Assembly (NCBI RefSeq): GCF_900143185.1
Contig: NZ_FSRQ01000001.1
Coordinates: forward strand, 1,674,001 to 1,738,000
Length of the DNA: 64,000 nucleotides
Direction of reading: 5' to 3'
Origin: Chryseobacterium scophthalmum
Lineage (GTDB): Bacteria > Bacteroidota > Bacteroidia > Flavobacteriales > Weeksellaceae
The first letter of the stretch is position 1. The number at the start of each line of letters is the position of its first letter. Made by a program: the position numbers and the translations under genes. Below are positions 56,960-64,000 of the stretch, piece after piece. The notes beneath the pieces were generated by a model that did no database searches, was not told where the DNA came from, and saw nothing but the letters and a program-made list of their open reading frames with translations.

Positions 56960-57147
56960 TTTGCAAAAATACAAATTAGATTTAGATTTTGGGAGACAAA
57001 TTTCAGCATTTCAATGAGTTTTGAAATTTGTTGGAGAAGATTTTTTTAACGCAAAGTCCGCAAAGATTTTTTTTTCATCATTTACTGCATATTTTTCGTT
57101 CACAAAAGCGTTTCACTTAGCAAAGTTAATAAAGTAGGTATTTTTGT

Positions 57148-57184
57148 CATTCTGAAAGAAGCAAAGCATAGTGAAGAATCTCTT
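57148..57184 (+). repeat. Diverged REP-like repeat
   Basis: TGTCATTCTGAAAGAAGCAA is followed by GTGAAGAATCTC. It belongs to the same family as the elements at 21964-21998 and 26861-26894 but is more diverged. The gldD-mutY gap holds this and AT-rich sequence. Confidence 0.65.
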
Positions 57185-57220
57185 TTTTAAATTAATAGAT
57201 AATGACAAACTAAACTTTAA

Positions 57221-58267
57221 TTATAGAATTTTATACGCTACATCGTAATGTTGAATATAATTTTCCAAAGGTTTTGGAAATGATCTTTCGTGAGAAGCTT
57301 CAACATCGGTTACAATGTAATTGTTTTGAGCAATAAAACTTTCCCAAGCTGTTTCAGAATCAACTTCAACATTAAAAATTTCTATGCTTAAATTTTTGTG
57401 GGTAAGCTTATGATTGATGGTTTTTACACTTTTAATAAATGGATTTAAATCATCAGAAATTGTTGGTGGAAATTCAAATAGTTTTTTCCAGATAAAATCG
57501 TCTTTTCTTTGCTGAATTAAAAACTGTCCGTTTCGGTGAACAAAATAATATTGTAATTGTAAATCCTGTGCTTTTACTTTCTTAGTTTTAACAGGAAATT
57601 CTGAGATTTTATTTAATGAAAAAGCCAAGCAATCATTATTGACAGGACATTCTCCACATAAAGGATTTTTTGGTTTGCAGATTTCCGAACCTAAATCCAT
57701 CATTGCCTGATTAAAATCACCCACATTTGCAGGCATAATCAAAGCTGATAATTCTGAAAAATAATTGAAAGCTCTCGAATTGGAAATATCAAAATCATCG
57801 GCAAAAATTCTACTTAAAACTCGGTAGAAATTTCCGTCAACTGCAGGTATTTTTCCACCGAAACAAATACTGGAAACGGCTGCAGCAGTATATTTTCCAA
57901 TTCCTTTTAGTTTTAAAATTTCTTCATAATCGGAAGGAAAAATTCCATTGTAATCGTGAATAATTTGTTGCGACGCTTTATGAATATTGATGGCACGGGA
58001 ATAATATCCCAAACCTTTCCAATATAATAAAACCTCATCTTCAGGAGATTCTGCCAAAGTTTTCACGTCGGGAAATCTTTCGATGAAATTATTGTAATGA
58101 TTTAAACCCTGAGCAATTCTGGTTTGCTGAAAAACAATCTCACAAATCCAGATTTTATAAGGATCTTTGGTTTTTCTGAACGGCAAATCTCTCGCATTTT
58201 TATCATACCACTTCAACAGCTTGTTCCCGATGTGAAGAAAGTCTGAGTTCTTTTTATTCTTTTCCAA
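57221..58267 (-). CDS. mutY: A/G-specific adenine glycosylase
   Basis: MutY removes adenine opposite 8-oxoguanine. The 348-residue protein has the catalytic glutamate in WICEIVFQQTR (E43), the helix-hairpin-helix LKGIGKYTAAAVSSI with the catalytic aspartate in PAVDGNFYRV (D144). A [4Fe-4S] cluster follows, with cysteines in ICKPKNPLCGECPVNNDC, and a C-terminal NUDIX-like domain that recognises 8-oxoG. Length and motifs are complete. Confidence 0.94.
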   Translation of the reverse strand: MEKNKKNSDFLHIGNKLLKWYDKNARDLPFRKTKDPYKIWICEIVFQQTRIAQGLNHYNNFIERFPDVKTLAESPEDEVLLYWKGLGYYSRAINIHKASQQIIHDYNGIFPSDYEEILKLKGIGKYTAAAVSSICFGGKIPAVDGNFYRVLSRIFADDFDISNSRAFNYFSELSALIMPANVGDFNQAMMDLGSEICKPKNPLCGECPVNNDCLAFSLNKISEFPVKTKKVKAQDLQLQYYFVHRNGQFLIQQRKDDFIWKKLFEFPPTISDDLNPFIKSVKTINHKLTHKNLSIEIFNVEVDSETAWESFIAQNNYIVTDVEASHERSFPKPLENYIQHYDVAYKIL

Positions 58268-58300
58268 AAAACCAATTCATTTAATGAGGCAAAGATAAAA

Positions 58301-58774
58301 TTATTTTTTTGCGTTATCAAGAAGATAAACAGGTGCTCCTTTTAACCATTGATATTTGATTTGTTTCATCTCTGCAATAGATTTATACCCTTTAAGCTTT
58401 TCTAAAAAAACATACACCGAATCATTTTTTTCTTTTTTAAGATTTAATCTCTGATTTGAAAGAAACCGATACGGATACGAAATTACAGAATCTCTTTTGC
58501 TGAATAATAAATCTCCCGAATTGATGCTGTAAATATAAATTGCCTTACCTCGACCTGAAGAACTGTCGGTAACAGAAATATCTGAACTTGCCACGACCAT
58601 ATCGCTGATTCCGTAAGCTTCGTCTTCAGACATTACATAAGCCTGATTGCTGTCTTTTTTTTCGTTTTTAAAAAGATCAATCTCATATTTTCGAGGCCGC
58701 TGATATTCTTTTTCACAGCTTAAAACAGAAAACAACAGAAAAGCGAACAAAATGTAAAACGTGAAATTTTTCAT
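58301..58774 (-). CDS. Lipoprotein of unknown function
   Basis: The 157-residue product starts with a type II signal (FTFYILFAFLLFSVLSC). The mature part is mixed, with a SSSGRGKAIYIYSINSGDLLF stretch, and I recognise no family. The longest frame begins 17 codons upstream; ATG 58774 starts the signal directly. It lies between mutY and tssC on the same strand with small gaps, and has no known role in either pathway. Confidence 0.75.
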   Translation of the reverse strand: MKNFTFYILFAFLLFSVLSCEKEYQRPRKYEIDLFKNEKKDSNQAYVMSEDEAYGISDMVVASSDISVTDSSSGRGKAIYIYSINSGDLLFSKRDSVISYPYRFLSNQRLNLKKEKNDSVYVFLEKLKGYKSIAEMKQIKYQWLKGAPVYLLDNAKK

Positions 58775-58803
58775 TAAACCGTTTTTAAAATAATTAGAAA
58801 TAA

Positions 58804-58831
58804 AAAACCGATGTTTTTGACGCACCGGTTT
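58804..58831. terminator. Terminator of tssC
   Basis: AAAACCG and CGGTTTTT flank a loop of 14 bases in the gap after the tssC stop on the minus strand. Confidence 0.7.
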
Positions 58832-58852
58832 TTATATTAAATATTAGGAAGA

Positions 58853-60214
58853 TTAATCCTGGATATATTCTGCATCCCACTCGTTACCGTCATCACCTTT
58901 GTGACCGTCAAGTTTGATCACAAAACTTTTTGTCGGGAAATAAGGAGTCAGTCTGATATCTAGCCAAACTCTGTCTTTATTCACTTTATCCTGCTCGAAA
59001 CGAACAATTTTGAACTTTTCGATTAATTTATCAGCTCCCTTGATACCGTCTAAGAAACTTACAATCTGCTTTCTCAAATCGTCTTCGTTTTTTGCATTCC
59101 AGTTTTCGAAGGCTCTTCTGTTTAAGAAATCCAGTAAAACTTTAGTTACATAATCGAATACACGAACTACAGAATACGTCTGAAGACCAATATTATCTCC
59201 TGTAAACAATGTTTTTGCAGAGAATGCCATGATTTTTCCGTACTCGTTTACCATAGGAACAAGCCCCATTTTTTCTAGCTGAGAAATTTCACTTTTCTTT
59301 AATTCAAATTTTACAGCGTCTACTTCGTTGATATTACCGTGTTTTTTACCGGCAGCAACTTGTGACATTAATGTTTTGTGAATTTTTCCAGCCAATGAAG
59401 TTGAAGGTGGAAGTTCCACGTTTTCTTCTTCACCCACTTCTTCTGCTCTACCACGACCAACTAACCAGTTACAAGTCATAATAACATTACTTCTGTGCAA
59501 TTCGCCACCTGTAAGGTTTGCAGAGTGGAATAAATCTACCACATCATCCGGTTTATCAAGGTTGGCAAAATCGGTAACCATCATTACTTTGTTTTCGTTA
59601 CAGATTTTCGCCCATTTTTCAATTACTTTATTAGATCCTAAATACCCCGGAATTGCCAAAATAGAATAGTTATCTCTTAAATCTAAACGATCATAATAGT
59701 TTTTAAATTCTTCAGAAATAGCATCAATAAATAACGGGTTATCTAAATCTGAAACCTGCTCTAGCGTTGCATTTACAATGCTTACATTATCTACTTTGTC
59801 TAATTCTGTATTTTTATAAAACTGAGCAACTGTTCTGTAAGAAGTTTCCAGCTGACGAACAGCATCGAGAGAATTTTTAAGATTTAATTTTAAATTCTGA
59901 TCTGCTGCTTGTGCTTTATTTTTGCAGATATCTGCCATTTTTTCAGCAGAATCGTTGCTGTTTAAAAGCTCTACCCACAGATTGATTTTCTGTAGAAGTT
60001 CTTTTCTTTCATCATTTTTATTACCATCATTCAGGAAAATTTCTTTTCTTGCTTTTCTGGTCGGGTTCATATTGGCAATCCCGTCTACGACAGATTCTAT
60101 AAAGCCAAAACCTCCGATTTTATTTAATTCTTCAAGCGGATTTCCTTTCGGTCTTCCAGCCTGCTGCTGTTGACTATGCTGTTGGCCTTCTGCAGCCTGT
60201 AATTTACTATCCAT
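58853..60214 (-). CDS. tssC: T6SS contractile sheath large subunit TssC
   Basis: TssC forms the contractile sheath of the type VI secretion system with TssB. The 453-residue protein is of the Bacteroidota subtype iii (DUF5458-type) with a polyglutamine-rich N-terminus, the segments YSILAIPGYLGSNKVIEKWA and TCNWLVGRGRAEEVG and the C-terminal sheath domain SFVIKLDGHKG. tssB lies 24 bases upstream. No other T6SS genes are in the window. Confidence 0.9.
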   Translation of the reverse strand: MDSKLQAAEGQQHSQQQQAGRPKGNPLEELNKIGGFGFIESVVDGIANMNPTRKARKEIFLNDGNKNDERKELLQKINLWVELLNSNDSAEKMADICKNKAQAADQNLKLNLKNSLDAVRQLETSYRTVAQFYKNTELDKVDNVSIVNATLEQVSDLDNPLFIDAISEEFKNYYDRLDLRDNYSILAIPGYLGSNKVIEKWAKICNENKVMMVTDFANLDKPDDVVDLFHSANLTGGELHRSNVIMTCNWLVGRGRAEEVGEEENVELPPSTSLAGKIHKTLMSQVAAGKKHGNINEVDAVKFELKKSEISQLEKMGLVPMVNEYGKIMAFSAKTLFTGDNIGLQTYSVVRVFDYVTKVLLDFLNRRAFENWNAKNEDDLRKQIVSFLDGIKGADKLIEKFKIVRFEQDKVNKDRVWLDIRLTPYFPTKSFVIKLDGHKGDDGNEWDAEYIQD

Positions 60215-60237
60215 AATATTTGTGTAGGTACTTTAAA

Positions 60238-60684
60238 TTATTTTTCAAGTTCTTGTGCGACATCTTTCAATGCTTCAATAAAAGCAGCTCTGGTCTGCTC
60301 ATTTTCCAACATATTGCGAAGAATCTTATTGGTTTTCAGCTGACGTACGATTTTATTGTACTGCTCCTGCTCCATGCTGAGCTGCTGAAGATAATCTGAT
60401 TTCTGAACAAGATTTTTGGGAGTAAAGTCTGCAAGATTCTGAAAACGGAATTCTTCTTCTACTACGCTTCCTTCCTCTGTTTCGTGTTGTACGGCGACAG
60501 AAGGTTGAAAGTGTCTGAAAACATCATCTACGGTTTTTAATCCTGTAACAATTTCGGGAACATAAGATTCGTCGGTTGTAAGCTGGCTTACGATAAGAGA
60601 TTTGTTCTCCTGAATTTCCTGAATAGCTTCATTAGCGTCGACCTTGACTTCGTTTCCGCCAACACCATAATTAAACATTGCCAT
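60238..60684 (-). CDS. tssB: T6SS contractile sheath small subunit TssB
   Basis: At 148 residues, this has the TssB pattern of the Bacteroidota type: MAMFNYGVGGNEVKVDANEA, LKTVDDVFRHFQPSV and a helical C-terminus with MLENEQTRAAFIEALKDV. ATG 60684 is preferred over the longer frame because the conserved part begins there. It is the first gene of the short operon tssB-tssC. The remaining T6SS genes are expected elsewhere in the genome. Confidence 0.87.
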   Translation of the reverse strand: MAMFNYGVGGNEVKVDANEAIQEIQENKSLIVSQLTTDESYVPEIVTGLKTVDDVFRHFQPSVAVQHETEEGSVVEEEFRFQNLADFTPKNLVQKSDYLQQLSMEQEQYNKIVRQLKTNKILRNMLENEQTRAAFIEALKDVAQELEK

Positions 60685-60879
60685 ATTATTATTATTTTGA
60701 GATTGTTGATTTTGGTTTTGGATTAGCAAACTTTTGACCAATCCATTGCTTAAATTTATAAAAAAACTGTAACATACAAAATTTTGTGAAGATTTTTATT
60801 AAAATAAATCAAATTACCGATGATAATTGAATGATTATTAATATGTTTTGGTGTCACTAATCTAGGAAAAACAAATAAA

Positions 60880-60904
60880 AAAACGCACCAAAATGATGCG
60901 TTTT
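60880..60904. terminator. Terminator of the first M13 peptidase gene
   Basis: AAAACGCA and TGCGTTTT form an 8-bp stem with a loop of about nine bases, 24 bases beyond the stop codon on the minus strand. Confidence 0.8.
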
Positions 60905-60927
60905 AACAGTATATTATTGTCGTAAAA

Positions 60928-63027
60928 TTACCAGATTTTAATTCTTTCAGCAGGAGCTTTATATAATTTATCCCCTGGTTTAATATCGAATGCTTTCATG
61001 AAAGAATCCTGATTTACCAACGGTCCGAAAGCTCTGAAATATCCCGGTGAATGCGGATCTGTTTTCACCTGATTCATCATATACTGATCGGTAGATTTCG
61101 TTCTCCAAACTGTAGCCCAGCTCATGAAAAATCTCTGATCCTGATTAAATCCGCTAATCAAACCAACATTTCCTTTATCTTTTAAATACATTTGAAGTGC
61201 ATCATACGCAACTGCTACTCCGCCTAAATCACCAATATTTTCACCGCTTGTAAATTTTCCGTTTACAAAACTTCCTTTTACAGGTTCGTAAGCGTTGTAT
61301 TGAGCCGCTAATTGTCCCACTTTTGCATCGAAATTCTTACGATCCTGATCAGTCCACCAGTTATTTAAGTTTCCGTCGCCATCGAATCTTGAACCACTGT
61401 CATCGAAACCATGAGAAATTTCATGACCGATTACCGCTCCAATCCCACCGAAATTTACCGCAGCATCAGCTTTTGGATTGTAGAAAGGTGGCTGTAGAAT
61501 TGCAGCTGGGAAAACAATTTCGTTATTTGAACCGCTGTAATATGCATTTACGGTTTGTGGAGACATTCCCCATTCCGTTTTATCAACAGGTTTCCCTACT
61601 TTTTCTAAGCTTTTTTGGTATTGCCAAGCCGAAACATTCTGTAAGTTTGAATATAAAGTTGCGCCTTGAGCCAGAGATTCTACTTTTAATTTAGAATAAT
61701 CTTTCCACTGATCCGGATAAGCGATTTTTACTGTGAATTTTGACAGCTTTTCCTGAGCTTTTACTTTAGTTTCCGGCGACATCCAATCCATATCATTGAT
61801 ATGTTTTTTGAATGATTTTAAAATGTAATCGATGTACATTTCCATCTGCTGTTTAGATTCCGGAGTAAAATATTTGTCAACATACAGTTTACCAAAAGCT
61901 TCACCCAAAACTCCGTTTACAAGCGCCAAACCTCTTTTGTCCATCGCTCTTTGCTCTTTTTGTCCCTGAAGATATTTAGAGTAAAAATCGAAACGGATGT
62001 TATCTAAATTATCTCCCAAATTACTTGCATTGCCATTGATGACATGATATTTCAGATAATCTTTCAACAACGGAAGGTTTTTCTGATTAATAAACTGATC
62101 CATATTTTGGTAATATTTCAGTTCACCAACGATCACTTTATCCGTATTTACTCCTGCATCTTTCAGATATTGAGCAAGATTTACATTTTTTACCAAACCG
62201 GAAAGCTCAGTAACATTTTTAGGATTGTATCTTAAATTGGCATCTCTGTTTTGCTCTAAAGTCAATAAATAATTAGCCAGTTGCTTTTCAAAATCAACTA
62301 CATTTTTTGCAGCAGCATCAGAGTTTTTATATCCTAAAACAACAAACAATTTAGCTACATAATTTTGATATTCAGCTAAAGTTTTTGTGTTGGCTTCATT
62401 TACTTTTTGATAATAATCTCTTCCTAAACCAAGATCCGGACCGCCAAGATAAACTGCATTCATTTTAGAATTTTTCATATCTGCGCTTACTCTCCAACCA
62501 TAGAAAGAGTTATCTCCCAATTTGGTTGCCTCTAAAAGATATTTCTGAAGATCATTTAAATTTTTAATCGCATCAATTTTAGCTAAATCAGATTTGATGG
62601 GAGCAATTCCTGCGGCATTTCTTTTTTCAACATCCATAAAAGATGCATACAGATTCTGGATTTTTTGTCCTTCAGAACCTTCTGCATATTTCTCGGTTAA
62701 AATTTTATTTAAAATACCTAAAGAAGCATCATCTACATTTTCTCTCAACGCATTGAAAGATCCCCAACTTGCTTTATCAGAAGGAATCTGAGTTTCTTTC
62801 ACCCAATTTCCGTTTACATAACTGAAGAAATCATCCTGCGGACGAACCGTTTTATCCATATAAGATAAATTAATTCCATTTTCAGGATAAATGGTGAGTG
62901 AAGAATTCTCAACAACAATATTTGTGGGAGTTTTTTCTGCGGTCGCAGTGGTATTTTTGGTAGTTCCACAAGAGTTTAAGAATACAATACCGGAAAACGC
63001 AAGTACTGCAATATTTAGCTTTTTCAT
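60928..63027 (-). CDS. M13 family zinc metallopeptidase lipoprotein
   Basis: At 699 residues this is a full-length M13 (neprilysin/PepO-type) peptidase. It is a lipoprotein (AVLAFSGIVFLNSC) and has the zinc motif in GHEISHGFDDSG with the third ligand in GENIGDLGGV. The NAYYSGSNNEIVFPAAILQP segment forms the substrate site. It would cut short peptides in the periplasm. A paralogue lies directly upstream (63246 onward), so the two are probably a tandem duplication. Confidence 0.93.
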   Translation of the reverse strand: MKKLNIAVLAFSGIVFLNSCGTTKNTTATAEKTPTNIVVENSSLTIYPENGINLSYMDKTVRPQDDFFSYVNGNWVKETQIPSDKASWGSFNALRENVDDASLGILNKILTEKYAEGSEGQKIQNLYASFMDVEKRNAAGIAPIKSDLAKIDAIKNLNDLQKYLLEATKLGDNSFYGWRVSADMKNSKMNAVYLGGPDLGLGRDYYQKVNEANTKTLAEYQNYVAKLFVVLGYKNSDAAAKNVVDFEKQLANYLLTLEQNRDANLRYNPKNVTELSGLVKNVNLAQYLKDAGVNTDKVIVGELKYYQNMDQFINQKNLPLLKDYLKYHVINGNASNLGDNLDNIRFDFYSKYLQGQKEQRAMDKRGLALVNGVLGEAFGKLYVDKYFTPESKQQMEMYIDYILKSFKKHINDMDWMSPETKVKAQEKLSKFTVKIAYPDQWKDYSKLKVESLAQGATLYSNLQNVSAWQYQKSLEKVGKPVDKTEWGMSPQTVNAYYSGSNNEIVFPAAILQPPFYNPKADAAVNFGGIGAVIGHEISHGFDDSGSRFDGDGNLNNWWTDQDRKNFDAKVGQLAAQYNAYEPVKGSFVNGKFTSGENIGDLGGVAVAYDALQMYLKDKGNVGLISGFNQDQRFFMSWATVWRTKSTDQYMMNQVKTDPHSPGYFRAFGPLVNQDSFMKAFDIKPGDKLYKAPAERIKIW

Positions 63028-63139
63028 TAAAATAATTTTGATGTGTAAAACAGTTTGATCAAATATAGGAATATATGTTAAATAAATTTTGTGAGTTTCT
63101 TATATATTCCTGAAATTCAACTGGAAAATATAAGGTTTT

Positions 63140-63196
63140 GGCTAAAGCCATTTGAAAATTCCATTTAGAAAACGGGCTAAAGCCCGTTCCTATTGA
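63140..63196 (+). repeat. Paired GGCTAAAGCC element, copy 2
   Basis: GGCTAAAGCC (63140-63149) and ACGGGCTAAAGCCCGT (63172-63187) start 32 bases apart, followed by TCCTATTGAA, the same arrangement as at 37192-37249. It lies between the two M13 peptidase genes. Confidence 0.85.
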
Positions 63197-63201
63197 ATAA
63201 A

Positions 63202-63227
63202 AAAACCGCTCATTTCTGAACGGTTTT
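63202..63227. terminator. Terminator of the second M13 peptidase gene
   Basis: AAAACCG and CGGTTTT flank a loop of 12 bases directly after the REP-like element and before the second M13 gene's stop. Confidence 0.7.
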
Positions 63228-63245
63228 GAATATTTTAAATACTGA

Positions 63246-64000
63246 TTACCAGATTTTAATTCTGTCTTCTGGTTTTTTGTATAATTTATCACCAGGTTTT
63301 ACATCAAATGCTTTGTAGAAAGCATCAACGTTTGTTAACGGACCGAAACTTCTGAAATATCCAGGAGAGTGCGGATCTGTTTTTACTTGGTTTACCATAT
63401 ATTTCTCACTTGATAAAGTTCTCCAAACGGTTGCCCAGCTTAAGAAGAATCTTTGATCTTGAGTATAACCACTGATTGATCCAGGGTTTCCTTTATCTTT
63501 TAAATACATTTGCAATGCATCGTAAGCAATGTTTACACCACCTAAATCTGCAATGTTTTCACCGTTCGTGAACGTACCGTTTACAAAAGTTCCTTTTACA
63601 GGCTCGTATTTGTCATATTGAGAAGCTAAAGCTTTAGTTGCTTTTTCGAAGTTTGCTTTGTCTTCCGGAGTCCACCAGTCAACTAAATTACCTTCTGCAT
63701 CAAACTGTGCACCTGAATCATCAAATCCGTGGCTCATTTCATGACCGATAACCGCACCGATTCCACCAAAATTTACCGCAGCATCCGCTTGAGGATTGAA
63801 GAATGGTGGCTGAAGAATCGCAGCAGGGAAAACGATTTCGTTATATACCGGATTGTAATATGCATTTACAGTTTGTGGAGTCATTCCCCATTCTGTTTTA
63901 TCAACTGGTTTTCCGATTTTTGCTAAATCTTTATTGTACTGCCATTCAGAAATATTCTGAAGGTTTGCGTATAGATTTCCACCTTTAGATTCAGGAACGA
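63246..64000 (-). CDS. M13 family zinc metallopeptidase, C-terminal part only
   Basis: The reading frame is open to the right edge, so only the C-terminal 251 residues or so are seen; the start lies outside the window. It has GHEMSHGFDDSGAQ for zinc binding, ENIADLGGVNIA with the third ligand, and a C-terminus ending in PEDRIKIW. It closely resembles the C-terminal part of the adjacent gene (GHEISHGFDDSG, PAERIKIW). The first in-frame ATG in the window (63884) is internal, since conserved sequence continues upstream (KPVDKTEWG). Confidence 0.93.
   Translation of the reverse strand, partial: VPESKGGNLYANLQNISEWQYNKDLAKIGKPVDKTEWGMTPQTVNAYYNPVYNEIVFPAAILQPPFFNPQADAAVNFGGIGAVIGHEMSHGFDDSGAQFDAEGNLVDWWTPEDKANFEKATKALASQYDKYEPVKGTFVNGTFTNGENIADLGGVNIAYDALQMYLKDKGNPGSISGYTQDQRFFLSWATVWRTLSSEKYMVNQVKTDPHSPGYFRSFGPLTNVDAFYKAFDVKPGDKLYKKPEDRIKIW

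Noticed and set aside
63059-63292. Minus-strand frame between the two M13 genes
   Set aside because: It covers the palindromic repeat, the terminator and the end of the M13 gene in another frame, so it is a chance ORF.

Overview
The window reads as chromosomal DNA of a flavobacterium, most like Chryseobacterium or a close relative in the Weeksellaceae. The grounds are the low G+C content, type IX secretion sorting tails on secreted enzymes, the gliding lipoprotein GldD, a LytS/LytTR regulatory pair, Bacteroidota promoters of the TAnnTTTG type with almost no Shine-Dalgarno sequences, and many short palindromic repeats between genes. The genus call is by recognition, not by a database search.

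Layout. 1-5.5 kb: a DUF1800/DUF1501 pair cut by the left edge, an unknown anchored protein, a LytS-type kinase with its LytTR regulator, a 45-codon ORF and a WYL regulator. 5.7-17.8 kb: the most unusual region. A HopJ-family gene and a structured leader precede an RtcB-type RNA ligase. Next come a tRNA-like RNA gene whose anticodon arm is replaced by a long hairpin, three covarying hairpins that carry the same sequence motif, and a 583-residue protein with a TerD-like C-terminal part. A cobalamin lower-ligand operon (cobT-cobS-cobC) lies next, bracketed by direct repeats. Then come two RlaP-like predicted nucleotidyltransferases either side of a large PHP-plus-SMC ATPase of the TrlF/Ppl type. 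RtcB, RlaP and PHP-SMC proteins belong to RNA repair and conflict systems, so I read 6.4-17.8 kb as an RNA-repair/defence locus split by the cob operon.

17.8-26.9 kb: a cold-shock protein with a long leader, a MarR regulator with a TonB-dependent receptor, a Septu-like ATPase/HNH pair, an unknown protein, an array of nine 21-bp repeats and palindromic elements. Inverted copies of one dispersed repeat bracket the Septu-like segment. The PHP-SMC gene and the Septu-like ATPase share the same upstream module: an 8-bp hairpin, a T-run and a TATATTTG box at matching spacing. 26.9-34 kb: pnp and rpsO, normally neighbours, are separated by a PagL-like lipid A deacylase gene and a secreted M36 metalloprotease. 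A decayed second copy of the 5' part of rpsO lies next to the protease.

34-50 kb: MgtE, a BtuF-like protein, a free-methionine-sulfoxide reductase, a conserved protein of unknown function, a metallo-beta-lactamase-fold hydrolase, tRNA-Leu(CAA), LRR and PKD surface proteins, a T9SS-exported PhoX-like protein, a di-haem peroxidase, a MocR regulator diverging from a GNAT gene with clear operator repeats, an L,D-transpeptidase and a DUF2459 protein. 50-64 kb: queG, a rhodanese, an HD-type hydrolase, an alpha/beta hydrolase with a nitronate monooxygenase-like enzyme, a SurA-like chaperone, a PfkB kinase, gldD, mutY, the T6SS sheath genes tssB and tssC, and two tandem M13 peptidases, the second cut by the right edge.

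Start codons were adjusted wherever the longest frame began at TTG or GTG upstream of a better ATG. All family names rest on recognising motifs by eye.
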